Assembly (NCBI GenBank): GCA_013398955.1
Contig: VWPU01004915.1
Location: 248,001-312,000, forward strand
Source of the DNA: Callaeas wilsoni
Taxonomy: Eukaryota > Chordata > Aves > Passeriformes > Callaeidae
Direction: 5' to 3'
Length of the DNA stretch: 64,000 bases
Shown: positions 26,017-36,500 of the stretch, piece after piece
Layout of the letters: the number at the start of each line of letters is the position of its first letter
Position numbering within the stretch: position 1 is the stretch's first letter
The notes under the pieces: model-generated
What the model was told of the DNA's origin: nothing
What the model saw: the letters and a program-made list of their open reading frames with translations, nothing else
Databases searched by the model: none
Position numbers and translations under genes: made by a program

Positions 26017-28137
26017 CTCCATTATTCTTCTTATTCCCCAGAGCCTACTAAGTAATTTGTGGTTCAAGTTTACACTCTTCCTTCAGATATGTGGAGAGAA
26101 TGTTTCCTTTCCCTTAGCTGACACACACATAATATATCTTCAATCTTTCTTCAAGGAGGGCAACCCATTCCAGTTCTTAACATTTTTGGGTGCTCTCTGA
26201 ACTGCAGGACATTTGTCTATATCCCTCAAGCACTTAGACATCAAGAGCAGATACTGTAATCTTGCTGGATTAAATGGTTCAATTGTCACACTTACAGTTT
26301 AGACACCTGCTATTTGCTGCAGTTAAACTTCTCATTTTTTAGGATTATAATCAGTGGAACAGCCCATCAAAAAATTACTTTCTGCTACTGAAAATCCCAG
26401 AACAATGCTAGTCAGGCAGTCCAGCAAACAAATCTATATATCCGGATTTTTTTCTATCTATAATGCAAACAAAAAAAAATTTGGCTACTCAGCAGTTGTG
26501 GGCAAAACTTTCTATATGCTTGCTCATGTAAGAAATGGAAATAAAAGGAGTACAGCGTGGATGCTGGTGAGAATGAAGACAGGAGTGTTTCGCTCTATCA
26601 GCTGCAGGTAGCAGTAACGGTGCGGTGGAGGACTGCAAAACCCAGGTGAGATTTGCAGTTGGGTATCATAGGGGCCTAATTTTGCTCAGAGAGGGGGCCC
26701 AGTTTCAGGAATGGTAACACTCTCAAGACCCTAAGCGTCTCCTGCACACCCACATGCTGCCTCCAAATCCCTCTGTTGTCTCCCTCCAGTCCTCTCAGAC
26801 CCTTGACAGATCTACCTCATAAATTTTTAGAGTAAATACATGGTGCTCCTGGATTAGGACCAGAACTCTGTGTATACATACATGGAAAATTATAGGCCCT
26901 GACCGAGAAACTTTACCATCTGCTCAGATAAAAGAAGACATAAATGATGGGCGAGAGACTGGGTACATCAGGAAGGACAGAGAAATGACACAAATCACCT
27001 GGTAACAACCACGTCCTGTTCAGGAACAGCAGCCCACCCACCACTGCTCAGTGGAGGTTTTGGACTACTTTGAAACCCAGTCCTTCCTCTGTCAGTGCTC
27101 TGCGATGTGAATTGCAGGGAATCTAGGCAATCAAACCTGTCAGCGAACTCACCTGTCAGTTCTTCAGCTGGCAAGTGAGTGATCGATCAGCTCAAGGGAA
27201 AGTCCCATTCTTCAACAAATAAGTGAGATTTCTGTACATCCACAGGCAACCCAGGCCTCTAGTTCCTCTCCTGTTTTCTCACTTCTCCCCTCCCTTGGGC
27301 TGTAGTGTCTGTACATCACCTTTTATGTATTTGGCTCTTTTACAAGTGTTTGCTCTTTTTTTAACATAAACTTTCTTCAAAATATTTTTTTTCCTGCTTG
27401 CTGTTTTCCCATTCTGCAGCTTCTCTTTCTTGCCTGATTTTCTGTTCTATCCGAACACCAGCTGTTTTTGCCAGGAGACCTCAGCTTTCCCTCCATACAT
27501 GCAACTAGGCCTGAAAGGAAAGACAGAGTTACAGAACTTCAGGGTTGAGAAAGAACTGAGTAATGTTCTTTTGGGGCACTTTAAGTCAAGCAGGTGAGTA
27601 GACAGGAATTAGGTTTACTTGGTTGGTATTATGCCTCTTCTCCCATGCTTGAGCAATCTTCCTGAGGGGGCAAGGCAAACGTTAATTGGAATTTGCCAAC
27701 CCTTTTACTACTACCTTGGAGATGCCATTCCTATGCATGGACACACATGCACAAATCTGAGATGGAAAACAAAAGCACTAAGATGGTAAACAATTAATTT
27801 GTACTTGGAGAAATAGTCCAGGAGCTAAATGCAGGCTTGTGTGTTTTAGTCCTTCTTATCCTCACCCCAAAGATGGATAAGGAACACGCTGGGTTTTACT
27901 GCCATCCTGTGGAGATTCGCATCTCTTTTCTTTTCAGCAGCTGAACACCATTGCAGCCAGGAGCATTTCAAGAAAGGCAAGGGACACGAATCCTGTTCTC
28001 GCTCCCTGACATCTCCTCTGCTATTAAAATAGACTGGTGTGAGGCTCAGACTACACGCAGCCAGAAAGAAGGCTGGCTGAAGTATCAAAACCACTTCGTC
28101 AGAGATGGAGATTTTTCCTGACCCTGGAGAATTCCAG
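26017..28137. other. Unassigned non-coding sequence
   Basis: No exon or repeat family recognised. A weak resemblance to a CR1 3' end at about 27530-27560 is too short to call. Confidence 0.5.
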
Positions 28138-28450
28138 AATTTGGAATGGAATGGAATGGAATGGGTGGAATTTCATAGACTGGCATGAAATGCAATGGAA
28201 TTGAGTAGAATGAAATTGAATGAAACAAAACAGAATGGAACTGAATGCAATAAATGTTCATAGAATAGCACAGAATGGAATTTAATTGAATTAAATTTCA
28301 TAAATTGGTACAGAATGGAATTAAATTAAATGGAATGGAACAGAGAGATATTGAAAGACATGGAATGGAACAGTAAGCAATGGAATGGTAGGAAATTAAT
28401 TGAAATTAAATGGAATGGAGTGGGTGGATTTGAATGGAACATCTTAAAAT

Positions 28451-28477
28451 GGCATGGCATGGCATGGCATGGCATGG
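28451..28477 (+). repeat. GGCAT pentamer run
   Basis: Five tandem copies of GGCAT within the GGAAT domain, a local one-base variant of the main unit that has expanded on its own. Confidence 0.9.
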
Positions 28478-28633
28478 AATGAAACATCATAGAATGGCAT
28501 AGAATTGAATGGAATTGAATTTACTGGAATGGAATTAAATTATATTAAATGGAATTGAATAGTATAAAATGGAAAACCTCATAGAATGGAGGAATAGAAG
28601 AATGCTATGGAGTGGAATTAAAATTAAAGGAAT

Positions 28634-28701
28634 GGAATAGGATGGGATGGAATGGAATGGGATGGAATGGGATGGAATGGGATGGAATGGGATGGAATGG
28701 A
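28634..28701 (+). repeat. GGGATGGAAT decamer run
   Basis: Four to five near-perfect tandem copies of GGGATGGAAT, that is, an alternation of GGGAT and GGAAT. It shows a second, longer unit size inside the same domain. Confidence 0.88.
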
Positions 28702-28760
28702 ACAGAACCTCATAGAGTGACATGGAATAGAATGTGATGAAAAGGAAGGGAAGGGAAGGG

Positions 28761-29144
28761 ACGGCATGGAATGGCATGGAATGGAATGGAATAGAATGGA
28801 ATGGAATGGAAGGGAAGGGAAGGGACGGCATGGAATGGCATGGAATGGAATGGAATAGAATGGAATGGAATGGAAGGGAAGGGAAGGGACGGCATGGAAT
28901 GGCATGGAATGGAATGGAATAGAATGGAATGGAATGGAAGGGAAGGGAAGGGACGGCATGGAATGGCATGGAATGGAATGGAATAGAATGGAATGGAATG
29001 GAAGGGAAGGGAAGGGACGGCATGGAATGGCATGGAATGGAATGGAATAGAATGGAATGGAATGGAAGGGAAGGGAAGGGACGGCATGGAATGGCATGGA
29101 ATGGAATGGAATAGAATGGAATGGAATGGAAGGGAAGGGAAGGG
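28761..29144 (+). repeat. 64-bp tandem array, six identical copies
   Basis: Six units of exactly 64 bp start with ACGGCATGG at 28761, 28825, 28889, 28953, 29017 and 29081. I read all six as identical. Each holds two GGCATGGAAT-type blocks, a GGAAT run with one ATAGAAT variant, and a (GGGAA) run ending AAGGG. The next expected start, 29145, instead reads ACCTCATAGAATGG; the same ACCTCATAGA-type box also precedes the array near 28713. Identity of all copies within a diverged domain points to recent amplification or homogenisation. Confidence 0.96.
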
Positions 29145-29245
29145 ACCTCATAGAATGGCATGGAATGCAATGGAATGGTGTGGAATTTAATGGAATTAAA
29201 TACAACAGAACGGAACAGAACGGAATGGAATAAAATCCATAGAGT

Positions 29246-30199
29246 GGAACACATTTTATTCTCACTGCAAAATGATGGGGTTTGATCCTAGTCTTTTATA
29301 CCAAGATAAAGAGCAGAAATTACACCCATGTTGCTAAATTAAGAAAATCAAATTGCTTAAATAGTGTGAGCAGCATCATGAATTCGAAATGTAAGAGGAG
29401 CTCAAAGCCTACAGTTTCACTTATTCCTGTCCAACAGTGAGGGAACAGTCCTGCAAACAAATCATCTCATTGCAGAGGGTGGACAAAGCCTTTCTAGACA
29501 TGGTTCTCCTACAGGCCTTTGTGATCCTCTCTGCTCATTTCAGAAGCTGATTTTTTTATGATGTTAATACAGAATTCCCCTGGGGAAAGATGTGCCTATA
29601 AAAAGAAAGACAATTCTTTGAAATACTGAAGTCACCTTTCTTTCAGGACTGTGACCCTGAAAATCTCTTTTCTCGGACTGATTCTGCCAGATGTTTTCTC
29701 AAAATGCAGGACAATGTCTCTCCTTTGTTGCACAAAGATGTTAATAAATTTGCAATTAATTTCTGTATGAGCAGCCAATTACTTCATGCTTGAAAGCCTA
29801 ATTACTTCACCTTTCCCACTCTTTTTCCCTTACATTTCCTGGCCTTTATCCCCTGCTAAATAACATAGAGAAGAGAAATTTTCAGTTTCCATGAAGCTGC
29901 TGAACAGAGCTTAGAGACTAACTGGCAAAAAAAGATGTAAGAATGTACAGGATGATAAATGTAGCTGGAACCAGTGGAGAAACAGATAAAGAGAACTACA
30001 GCGGTTTTTCTGGCAAGTTATGTAACAAGATGCAACAGCACATGCCCAAAGGAAAAGGTCAAGGAGGTTCAGATAACAGGCTGGCAAGGACATGTAAAGG
30101 CCAGCAAAACTATTCACTTTTGGATGTAAACTGTACCACCAACACTGAGACTATCCACTTGCCTTGCCTGGTGTGTGTAGGATCACCTCCTTTCACTCT
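29246..30199. other. Unassigned non-coding sequence
   Basis: AT-rich unique sequence between two repeat blocks. No exon recognised; frames of 60-100 codons at 29911-30236 lack motifs. Confidence 0.5.
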
Positions 30200-30816
30200 C
30201 GCAGTGCCAAGATCCAAAACTGAACCCCTCCATTAACTGCTCCCACTCTAAGGGTGCCAGACAAAAAAACCCTGATGTATTTAACCTTCTCACTTTCCCT
30301 GTTCAGCTCCACCAGATGACGCTGTGTACTTGCAAAAGAATTAACTGTGCCATTTGCTCTCCAATCAATCCAAAGTGCAGATCCAAGGTTGAAACCTCTA
30401 GACATTTACTGACAAACAAAATGTGCCAGGACAGAAAGCCTTTGCTGACTTTCACCTCAGTCATTTGCCTGGTTAGAAAGCTGTTGAAGGCTCCCCGTTT
30501 AAGTCACACCCCTTGAACTGCATCACAAAAACTGGTGCTATGCACTTTCCTGCTCATGTTTATGCATCATGACATATTTGACTCTTGCAGACCCAAGATC
30601 CAACACTGAATGCTCCACTAGAGCCAAACTGGGATACCACTTGCAAAACTGAATATATTGGAGGATCGCTTCCACACAAAATGTGCCAGTATAGAAAACT
30701 GTTCCAGGCATTTTCCTCCCCTGGGCACTCTAGGGACAAGACTGGGGATAGGAATTCACCTTGCCAAAACAAAAGGACTGCCATAATTTTCAGGAGCCTA
30801 CTTCCAAAATTCAGAT
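30200..30816 (-). repeat. Diverged ~175-bp repeat family, left arm
   Basis: Copies here run on the minus strand relative to the right arm. The clearest is 'ttttcaggagcctacttcca' at 30787-30806, the reverse complement of the unit start seen at 30858, 31024 and 31201. Another unit edge is 'gggataccac' at 30631-30640, about 178 bases away. Boxes 'acaaaatgtgccag' recur at about 30415 and 30676, and 'aagatccaa' boxes at about 30211 and 30595. Units are irregular in spacing and about 60-70% alike by eye. I recognise no known family. Confidence 0.65.
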
Positions 30817-30857
30817 AAATTAACTGCCATGCTCTTTCATGAGACCATTTTTGAGGT

Positions 30858-31260
30858 GGTATCTAAATTTTGGAGGTGAGCTCTTGGCAGTGGTTACAGT
30901 GCCTTTATTTGGGAAGGAAAGAACCCAGCCCAGTGTGGGTGGTGCAGGGGAGGGAACAACCAGCACCAGCTTTCTTTCCTGTCACATTCAGTTTTGGAGC
31001 AATCCCTAATGTATTCTGGAGATGGTATCCAAATTTGGGATGTGAGCTCCTGAAAGTAGATGAGAGGACCTCTCCTTGGGAAGAAAAGCATCTAACCCCA
31101 CTGTTGAGTTCAGATGCCTGGGGGAGGCAAAGGCCAGCAAAAGTCTGTCTTGGCACCTTTTTTGTGAGAGAAATCCCCAGACACATTCAGATTCGGGAGT
31201 GGTATCCAAATTTCTGAAGCGGGCTCCTGAAAATAACGGCAGTAGATTTATTGCATTAAA
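30858..31260 (+). repeat. Diverged ~175-bp repeat family, right arm
   Basis: Three unit starts of the form 'ggtatccaaattt' followed by a 'gtgagctcctgaaa'-like box lie at 30858, 31024 and 31201, 166 and 177 bases apart. The first two units also share a 'ttgggaag' box, a 'ggggaggcaaaggccagca'-like box and a 'cacattcagattcgg'-like box in the same order. The third is cut off near 31260. With the left arm this makes a diverging, inverted arrangement around 30817-30857. Family unknown. Confidence 0.75.
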
Positions 31261-31403
31261 TGGAGACTGAGAGTGAGAACACCTGCTGCAATGGTTCCAT
31301 GTCACACATGGCCACACGGGATGAGCTCACTTAGATCGAGAAGGCATTGCCTGAGGATGGCTTATATCAGCTCAATTAGGTGAACAAGTAGCCAGTGTCT
31401 GTT

Positions 31404-31445
31404 CACAATGTCCCCTTTGCATATTGGGGACAAGAAAACATTGTG
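31404..31445. repeat. Short nested inverted repeat
   Basis: CACAATG followed by TGTCCCC pairs with GGGGACA and then CATTGTG across a loop containing TTTGCAT. The two stems are separated by a small bulge. It could fold as a hairpin in DNA or RNA; no known element is matched. Confidence 0.5.
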
Positions 31446-31474
31446 GCACACGCTTCACCTCTGGTTGGTTTCTC

Positions 31475-31640
31475 TAATACCTGAACCAGGAAGCTGTCCT
31501 TGATACACTCCTGGATTGCTTGCAGCCAGCTGTGCAGAGATCCAGGTGGTCCTGATCCCACAGGGGGATGAGAGCCTGCAAGGACAATGCTTCCTGTAGC
31601 TGAAGCGAGAAGACTTCTGTAGGAAGGTGCCTGGGGGCAA
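31475..31640 (-). mobile_element. CR1 LINE fragment, endonuclease region
   Basis: The plus strand carries the antisense of the CR1 ORF2 5' part: 'aggaagctgtccttgataca', 'ctcctggattgcttgcagcc', then 'gatgagagcctgcaaggaca', and a final box 'agacttctgtagga'. This is the apurinic-endonuclease-like half of ORF2. It is unusual, since most CR1 copies keep only the 3' end. It cannot be collinear with the RT fragment at 33.3 kb: on the minus strand the endonuclease part should lie at the higher coordinate. Confidence 0.72.
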
Positions 31641-31700
31641 ACTGGCTTTAGTTATGAGGAAACCTTTGTTTTCTTTAAACCTTCTGGAAACAGCCATGGG

Positions 31701-33299
31701 ACGCAGGTGAGCTTTCCCATTTCTCCCAAAGAGAAATAGTTTTATTTCAAAAAATTTGAATATATATTAGATAAAATCTTCTTTTTGCTTGCTTCTCCCA
31801 GTGAACTTAGCAGTTAACACCAAGCCTAACATATCCTGGGTTATGTGATGGTCTGCTATCATGTTTGGGGGGAAAATGAAATTTTTTTTTGAGAGAGAGG
31901 TCATTTTCTTAAAATGCTAGTCAGTCTGCTGAAAGATCGCTTAAATGTTTTGATGAGAGGCATTCATTTACACATTGAAAAGAGATGGATGAAAGGTGCA
32001 GATATGCTTGCATTTTTTTCTAAATGGCTAAGCCTCTAAGTATTCAGCTCTTAGCTGCAGGCTTTTAGTACATTTTGCATGAAAATGGTTGTCTGACACT
32101 CAAACTGCATTTGCTTCTGTGTGGTTCCTCTAATGTTTCCAATTATAGGCAGCTTCCTGGATGCACTTCAGACAAAAAAGCATTTTATCAGAGATACAAG
32201 TGGTTGATGCTTGATGGTTTTGGTTGAGGCTACAATTTCTTTTAGCATCTAGATTTCTCTTGAGGCAAGACAGTGATAATGAAAACCACGATCTTCTGTA
32301 AAAATGTCTGCTGAAAGTGAGGAGCAGTTATATGACGAATGGTTATAAGGTTCCCTCTTTGACATAGTTTGTTTTCTTCTATTTCAGAAGGTAGCTTTTG
32401 TATTTCTAGTTTTGAAATGGTAAATTAGGATGTAGAAGTTTATAGCTGTAACTGCCATGAAGTCATAAGATTACAATAGGTGCAAGTAAATTGGGTTTTC
32501 CAACCTTGTGGCTGCAGGGTGATTTTTAGGAAGGGTAGAGGATAAGCCTATCCAACTGAGCTTCTGTAATATAAATGTGAACTGTCTATCTACAAGCAAA
32601 CTACCAGACCATAACTGAGAGAAATGATGATCCAACTTAGGACCCATACTTTGCATGTCAGACTAGACAATTCTGATGTTGCTGCCTTTCTTTGAACAAA
32701 TCTTGTAAAAATCTAGCACAAAGTGCTCCTGCAATGTTTTGAAGAGTAGAAATACGTCTAATTATATGCATATGGGACTTTAGCTTCTTCCCTTCAGGCA
32801 AGCAAAGGGGAAGGCAGAGACCAAAAATAATCCTTTCAGGCTACAGATACTGTTAGATGGAAATTTTAGCCCCAAGGAAGATGGATAATAATATCTGTCA
32901 AGAGAGACAGTAGTGTAGAATTCTTGCGGTAAGCATCGAAGATCTGGAGCTGTATTCAGTAATGGCAGTCGCTGAAAAGTTTTTTATCAAATCAGACAGG
33001 CAATTGATGGGTATCCAAGTGTTAGAAATCAACAGCTTTTTTTTTTTTTTCTTTTCTACTGTATTAACTTTTGTATTGCTCAGATAGAGGAAGGATGAAA
33101 TGAGCTTTGTAAATCCAGCAGAGTGTTTAGCCTAGAGCAGAAGAGAGGACTCACAGCACTGAACTTGTAACACAGCATAGCCCTGCACGTGCAAAACTGG
33201 AGGTGGAGAGACAACAGAGAAAACAGGGATATTTTGTAAAACAAAACATACTGGATCTATGAACAAGAAGGTTACAAAATTAGAGAGAATGCCCTGACA
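31701..33299. other. Unassigned non-coding sequence
   Basis: AT-rich with T-runs at about 33036-33049. No exon or repeat recognised. Confidence 0.55.
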
Positions 33300-33530
33300 C
33301 ACATGCAGGACCTTCCTTGCACTCGGCCCTGTTGAATTTGTACAGCCCCACCTCTGAAGGCTGTTACAGTCTCTCTGAATGGCATCTCTTCCCTCAAGTG
33401 GGTCCACTGCACTTGGTGTCATCAGCAAACTTGCTGAGGGTGCCTTCAGTCCCACTGTCCATGTCTTGGATGTTTAACATTCCCTGACTCCTGAGGAACA
33501 CTGCTCACCACTGGTCTTCACTTGGAGAGT
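33300..33530 (-). mobile_element. CR1 LINE fragment, RT catalytic region
   Basis: The reverse complement of 33411-33432 encodes KFADDTK, so the catalytic box of the CR1 reverse transcriptase is kept. Further along the minus strand the sense continues in another frame as DPLEGRDAIQRD, then LQRW, so a frameshift separates them. Only about 230 bp remain and the copy is dead. Confidence 0.85.
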
Positions 33531-36500
33531 ATGACCTTTATGGTCAGAATAGTTAATTTTTTGTTGACCCTGTAGCGAATGTCAGGTTTTGGTAATTGCA
33601 GTGCATTTTGTGTTGCAGGTAACTGAATTAATACCTAAGTTCCTGTGGGCTGATGGTGACAAGGTACACAGAGAAGGCTTTTCAGCACTGGCTGTTTTTC
33701 AGTTTGTCTTTGCAGAAACGTTAATACTTAAGTTTGATACTTCTACAAGTAGCACAAATGTATCCCTAGATTTAAAGTATTGCTTGAAAGTCCATACTCA
33801 CTGTTTATGGAGAAATAATAATTTGGTTACCCTGTCTGACATGGAAAAATATAAACATTCTTTAGGATGCCTGCTGTTATCAAACACTCAACACTCTTCT
33901 AGCATCTCCTGATTCAAGCATCCTCTTTTCCTAAGAAGTTTTGAGAACAGAAGAAGCTTTAAGAAAATAAAGGAGGTAAAGCAGTAAAGGATTAGTTTAT
34001 CAAAGAGACTTGGGAAAGTGGTGTGGCTGTTAACTGTCATTATCGCTGCTAATGCTGCAACAAACACAAATCAAATTACTCCTGTGTGCTAAAACTCTTT
34101 TTGATGTTCAGGCTTGTTTTACTTGCTGTGTTCAAAAAAGAAGTTCTGAAGAAATTAAAGCCTAAGAAAATGCCAGTGTCTGTCAGATATAAATCCTGTT
34201 CTTAAGGCTGTTTTCTTGCTGTGTAAGAGTTCTGTGGTTTGAGCCATGCTGCAAGCAAGCATGCTAGAAAGCTAGGTGTTTATAGATAATTTGCCAAAGT
34301 GAAAAGTGTTCTTCTCTTCAACCCGCTGTGTGACCATGAAATCAGATGAGAGAACTTGTGAAGCTTCCTGATGGGAGTATGGGAAGAAGACAGTTTTGCA
34401 GACAATTGTGCTGCAGCAAGAACTAATAGAAAACTCAGTTCAGCAAAGCCTTTCCCAGAGTAGGCAGGACATATGCCAAGACAGGGAGGGAATAGGACTA
34501 GAAAGAGACTTTACTTAAAAGGGCATTACAGAAGCAGGTGAAGGTAATTGGTGCTGTACTGAAGGGTTTTGAAGAGGGGAATACAAGGAAAAGTGTTTCA
34601 GAAGTGAAAGGAGTTCTTCATGCACTATCAAATTGGAAAAACTGCAATCTAGTCTGTATAATTTGAGGGCCATAGGATATCTAGAAATCAATTTGTTTTT
34701 ACAGTATCATTCTAAGTTTAGAAAGTCATCTAATTGCCAATTTTTTTTTGCCAGAGGTGAGAGTTCATATTATTTGACTTGTTTGCAAGTTTGTGATTAA
34801 TTAGTCCCATTCTTCCTTGGGATTTGTTTGAAAGCTGTAGGCCACCGTGAAACCCCTGTTATGGAATTAAATGCATTTAGTGATTGTTTCCTTCTTGTGT
34901 CCTGAGAAATGTCTCTTAGATATTGTTTAAGATGCTCAGGTTGTTGTTTAAGGCATGTAAACTTAGGTATCCACGTGTAGGTGTGTAAGCTCCAGCCAAG
35001 CATCTTGGCTCTCTTGATAGACCATGGAGTGGAGACCTACAGAGACAACTGAGCTTATTCCCAAGAATATAACTGTAGCCAAGGTAGCCTGGAACCTGAA
35101 TCCCAGTCTTGCTGCACCACAGAACATATTTGATGTTCTGACTTGGTCAAACACTTCGTAATACCAACTCACACGCTGTCCTGGAGGAGGAAGAGCTATT
35201 GAAGAAAGGAGGGAACCGTAAAAATGTGGGCACTAGTAACTTTATAAAAAGGGAGAAAAGGCCTGTCAGAAGGGAGAAGGAACAGTCCTCTACATACGTC
35301 TGAACTTAAGGGGAAAGTGCTGAGATGGACAAAAGAGAGGTCAAGCTTAGGAAAACAGAATAGAGGGATACACACAGGAAACATAATAGCCACGAGAGCG
35401 GAAGGTAAAGGTATTTTTGGGTGTGGGCGTGTAAACACTGGAATAGCTCTTGATGGCTGTCTTGCAAGAAATCAATTACATGTTGGGTATGTGCAAGGGA
35501 AGAGAGGAAACTGCTAATCATAAACTATTTAAGTTTTTTAGAATAGTAATGAGGAAGCTCTCATTACAGAAAAAAGAGGGGGAATGAACTGTAGCAGGTC
35601 ATTTGTCATCACACACTGTGGTTTGAGGTTGGTTTTTGTGGTGGCAACGTGGAAGTGAGAGTTGGAAGGTTCAATTACCATCACTGCTTTTTACTTATGC
35701 AGTGAATTATCTCTCAACACTGTGTGACTGCTCTCTCCCACGGATAAAAGAAAGCTGATGGGATATTCTTTGTTTGTTTTTCAAGGATGATTTAGGCCAA
35801 GTTTCTTGGTCTGCTGTTTCTAGTTGCAAGCTATAATTTTCAAGCAGTGACAGAGAAGATATAAAGTGCTAAGAACTCAAAAAATTAACATTTTAAAACC
35901 AAGTCTTGATGGATCCTCACAGTCTCATTGGTTTAACTGGCTTCTTGACTGATGAGAGATGGCTGTTTTAAATTAATTTGGAAGCTTTCACACACAGTTC
36001 TGGCACTGGCTGAACCGAAATTGGCTTTGAAACTGCTAATTCAATTGAGAAATGTGACTAGAGAGCATGGCCTTGGCAATGCAGTATCATTCTCTGAAGG
36101 AAAACACTCTGAAAAGGATGGCACTTGCAGATATGAAATTAGGTCAAACTGAGCAGAGCCTTTTTCTCTTCCCACCTTCATGGCTGTAAAATATATCCAT
36201 ATATCACTTCATGATCTGCAGGGTTTGCATTGCTTATTTCTTACACAGCAAGTCTGAGGATCTAAGTGACAGCCTAAACATGTTATTAGCATTGTACTGT
36301 CAAGCACCGCTGTTCTATCCCACTCTGGAAAAATAGGTTTTAGTCTCCTAGTAATGAACACCTGGTGGTCTGGTGGCTTTCCAGGGATCTGTGTAAACAA
36401 GCAAACACATGCTGCCCATCCCACCTTAAACTTACTGTTTATAGGTTCCTTGACTGTCCAGGTTTTGAAGGGAGCATGTAAGTTTAAAAGAGAGAAGGAA

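Larger units (their letters stand above)
28138..29245. repeat. GGAAT-based satellite domain
   Basis: About 1.1 kb built from the pentamer GGAAT (minus strand ATTCC) and variants. The domain is layered. The left part (28138-28440) is a diverged mix with AATTAAAT and recurrent 'ttcatagaatggca'-like boxes. Next come a pure GGCAT run, a 10-mer run (GGGATGGAAT), the homogeneous 64-bp array, and a short diverged right edge. The pentamer has no stop codon on either strand, so frames through it stay open for up to 239 codons; these are not genes. The same pentamer forms human satellite III, but I claim only shared sequence, not common descent. Confidence 0.95.

Noticed and set aside
27530..27560. Possible CR1 3' end remnant ('cttcagggttgagaaagaac')
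   Set aside because: The similarity is under 30 bases and no adjoining CR1 sequence follows.
28761..29144. CRISPR-like regular direct repeats
   Set aside because: The 64-bp units abut with no unique spacers, and the context is vertebrate.
28734..29190. Overlapping plus-strand frames of about 61 codons rich in Met-Glu-Trp-Asn-Gly
   Set aside because: They recur every 64 bp as copies of the tandem unit; same repeat artefact.
28535..29265. Long minus-strand frames (up to 239 codons) rich in His-Ser-Ile-Pro-Phe
   Set aside because: They are read-throughs of the GGAAT pentamer, which has no stop codon in any frame. Several frames are open at once, which is a repeat signature and not coding.
31475..33530. 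The two CR1 pieces as one interrupted element
   Set aside because: On the minus strand the endonuclease part should lie at higher coordinates than the RT part; here the order is reversed.
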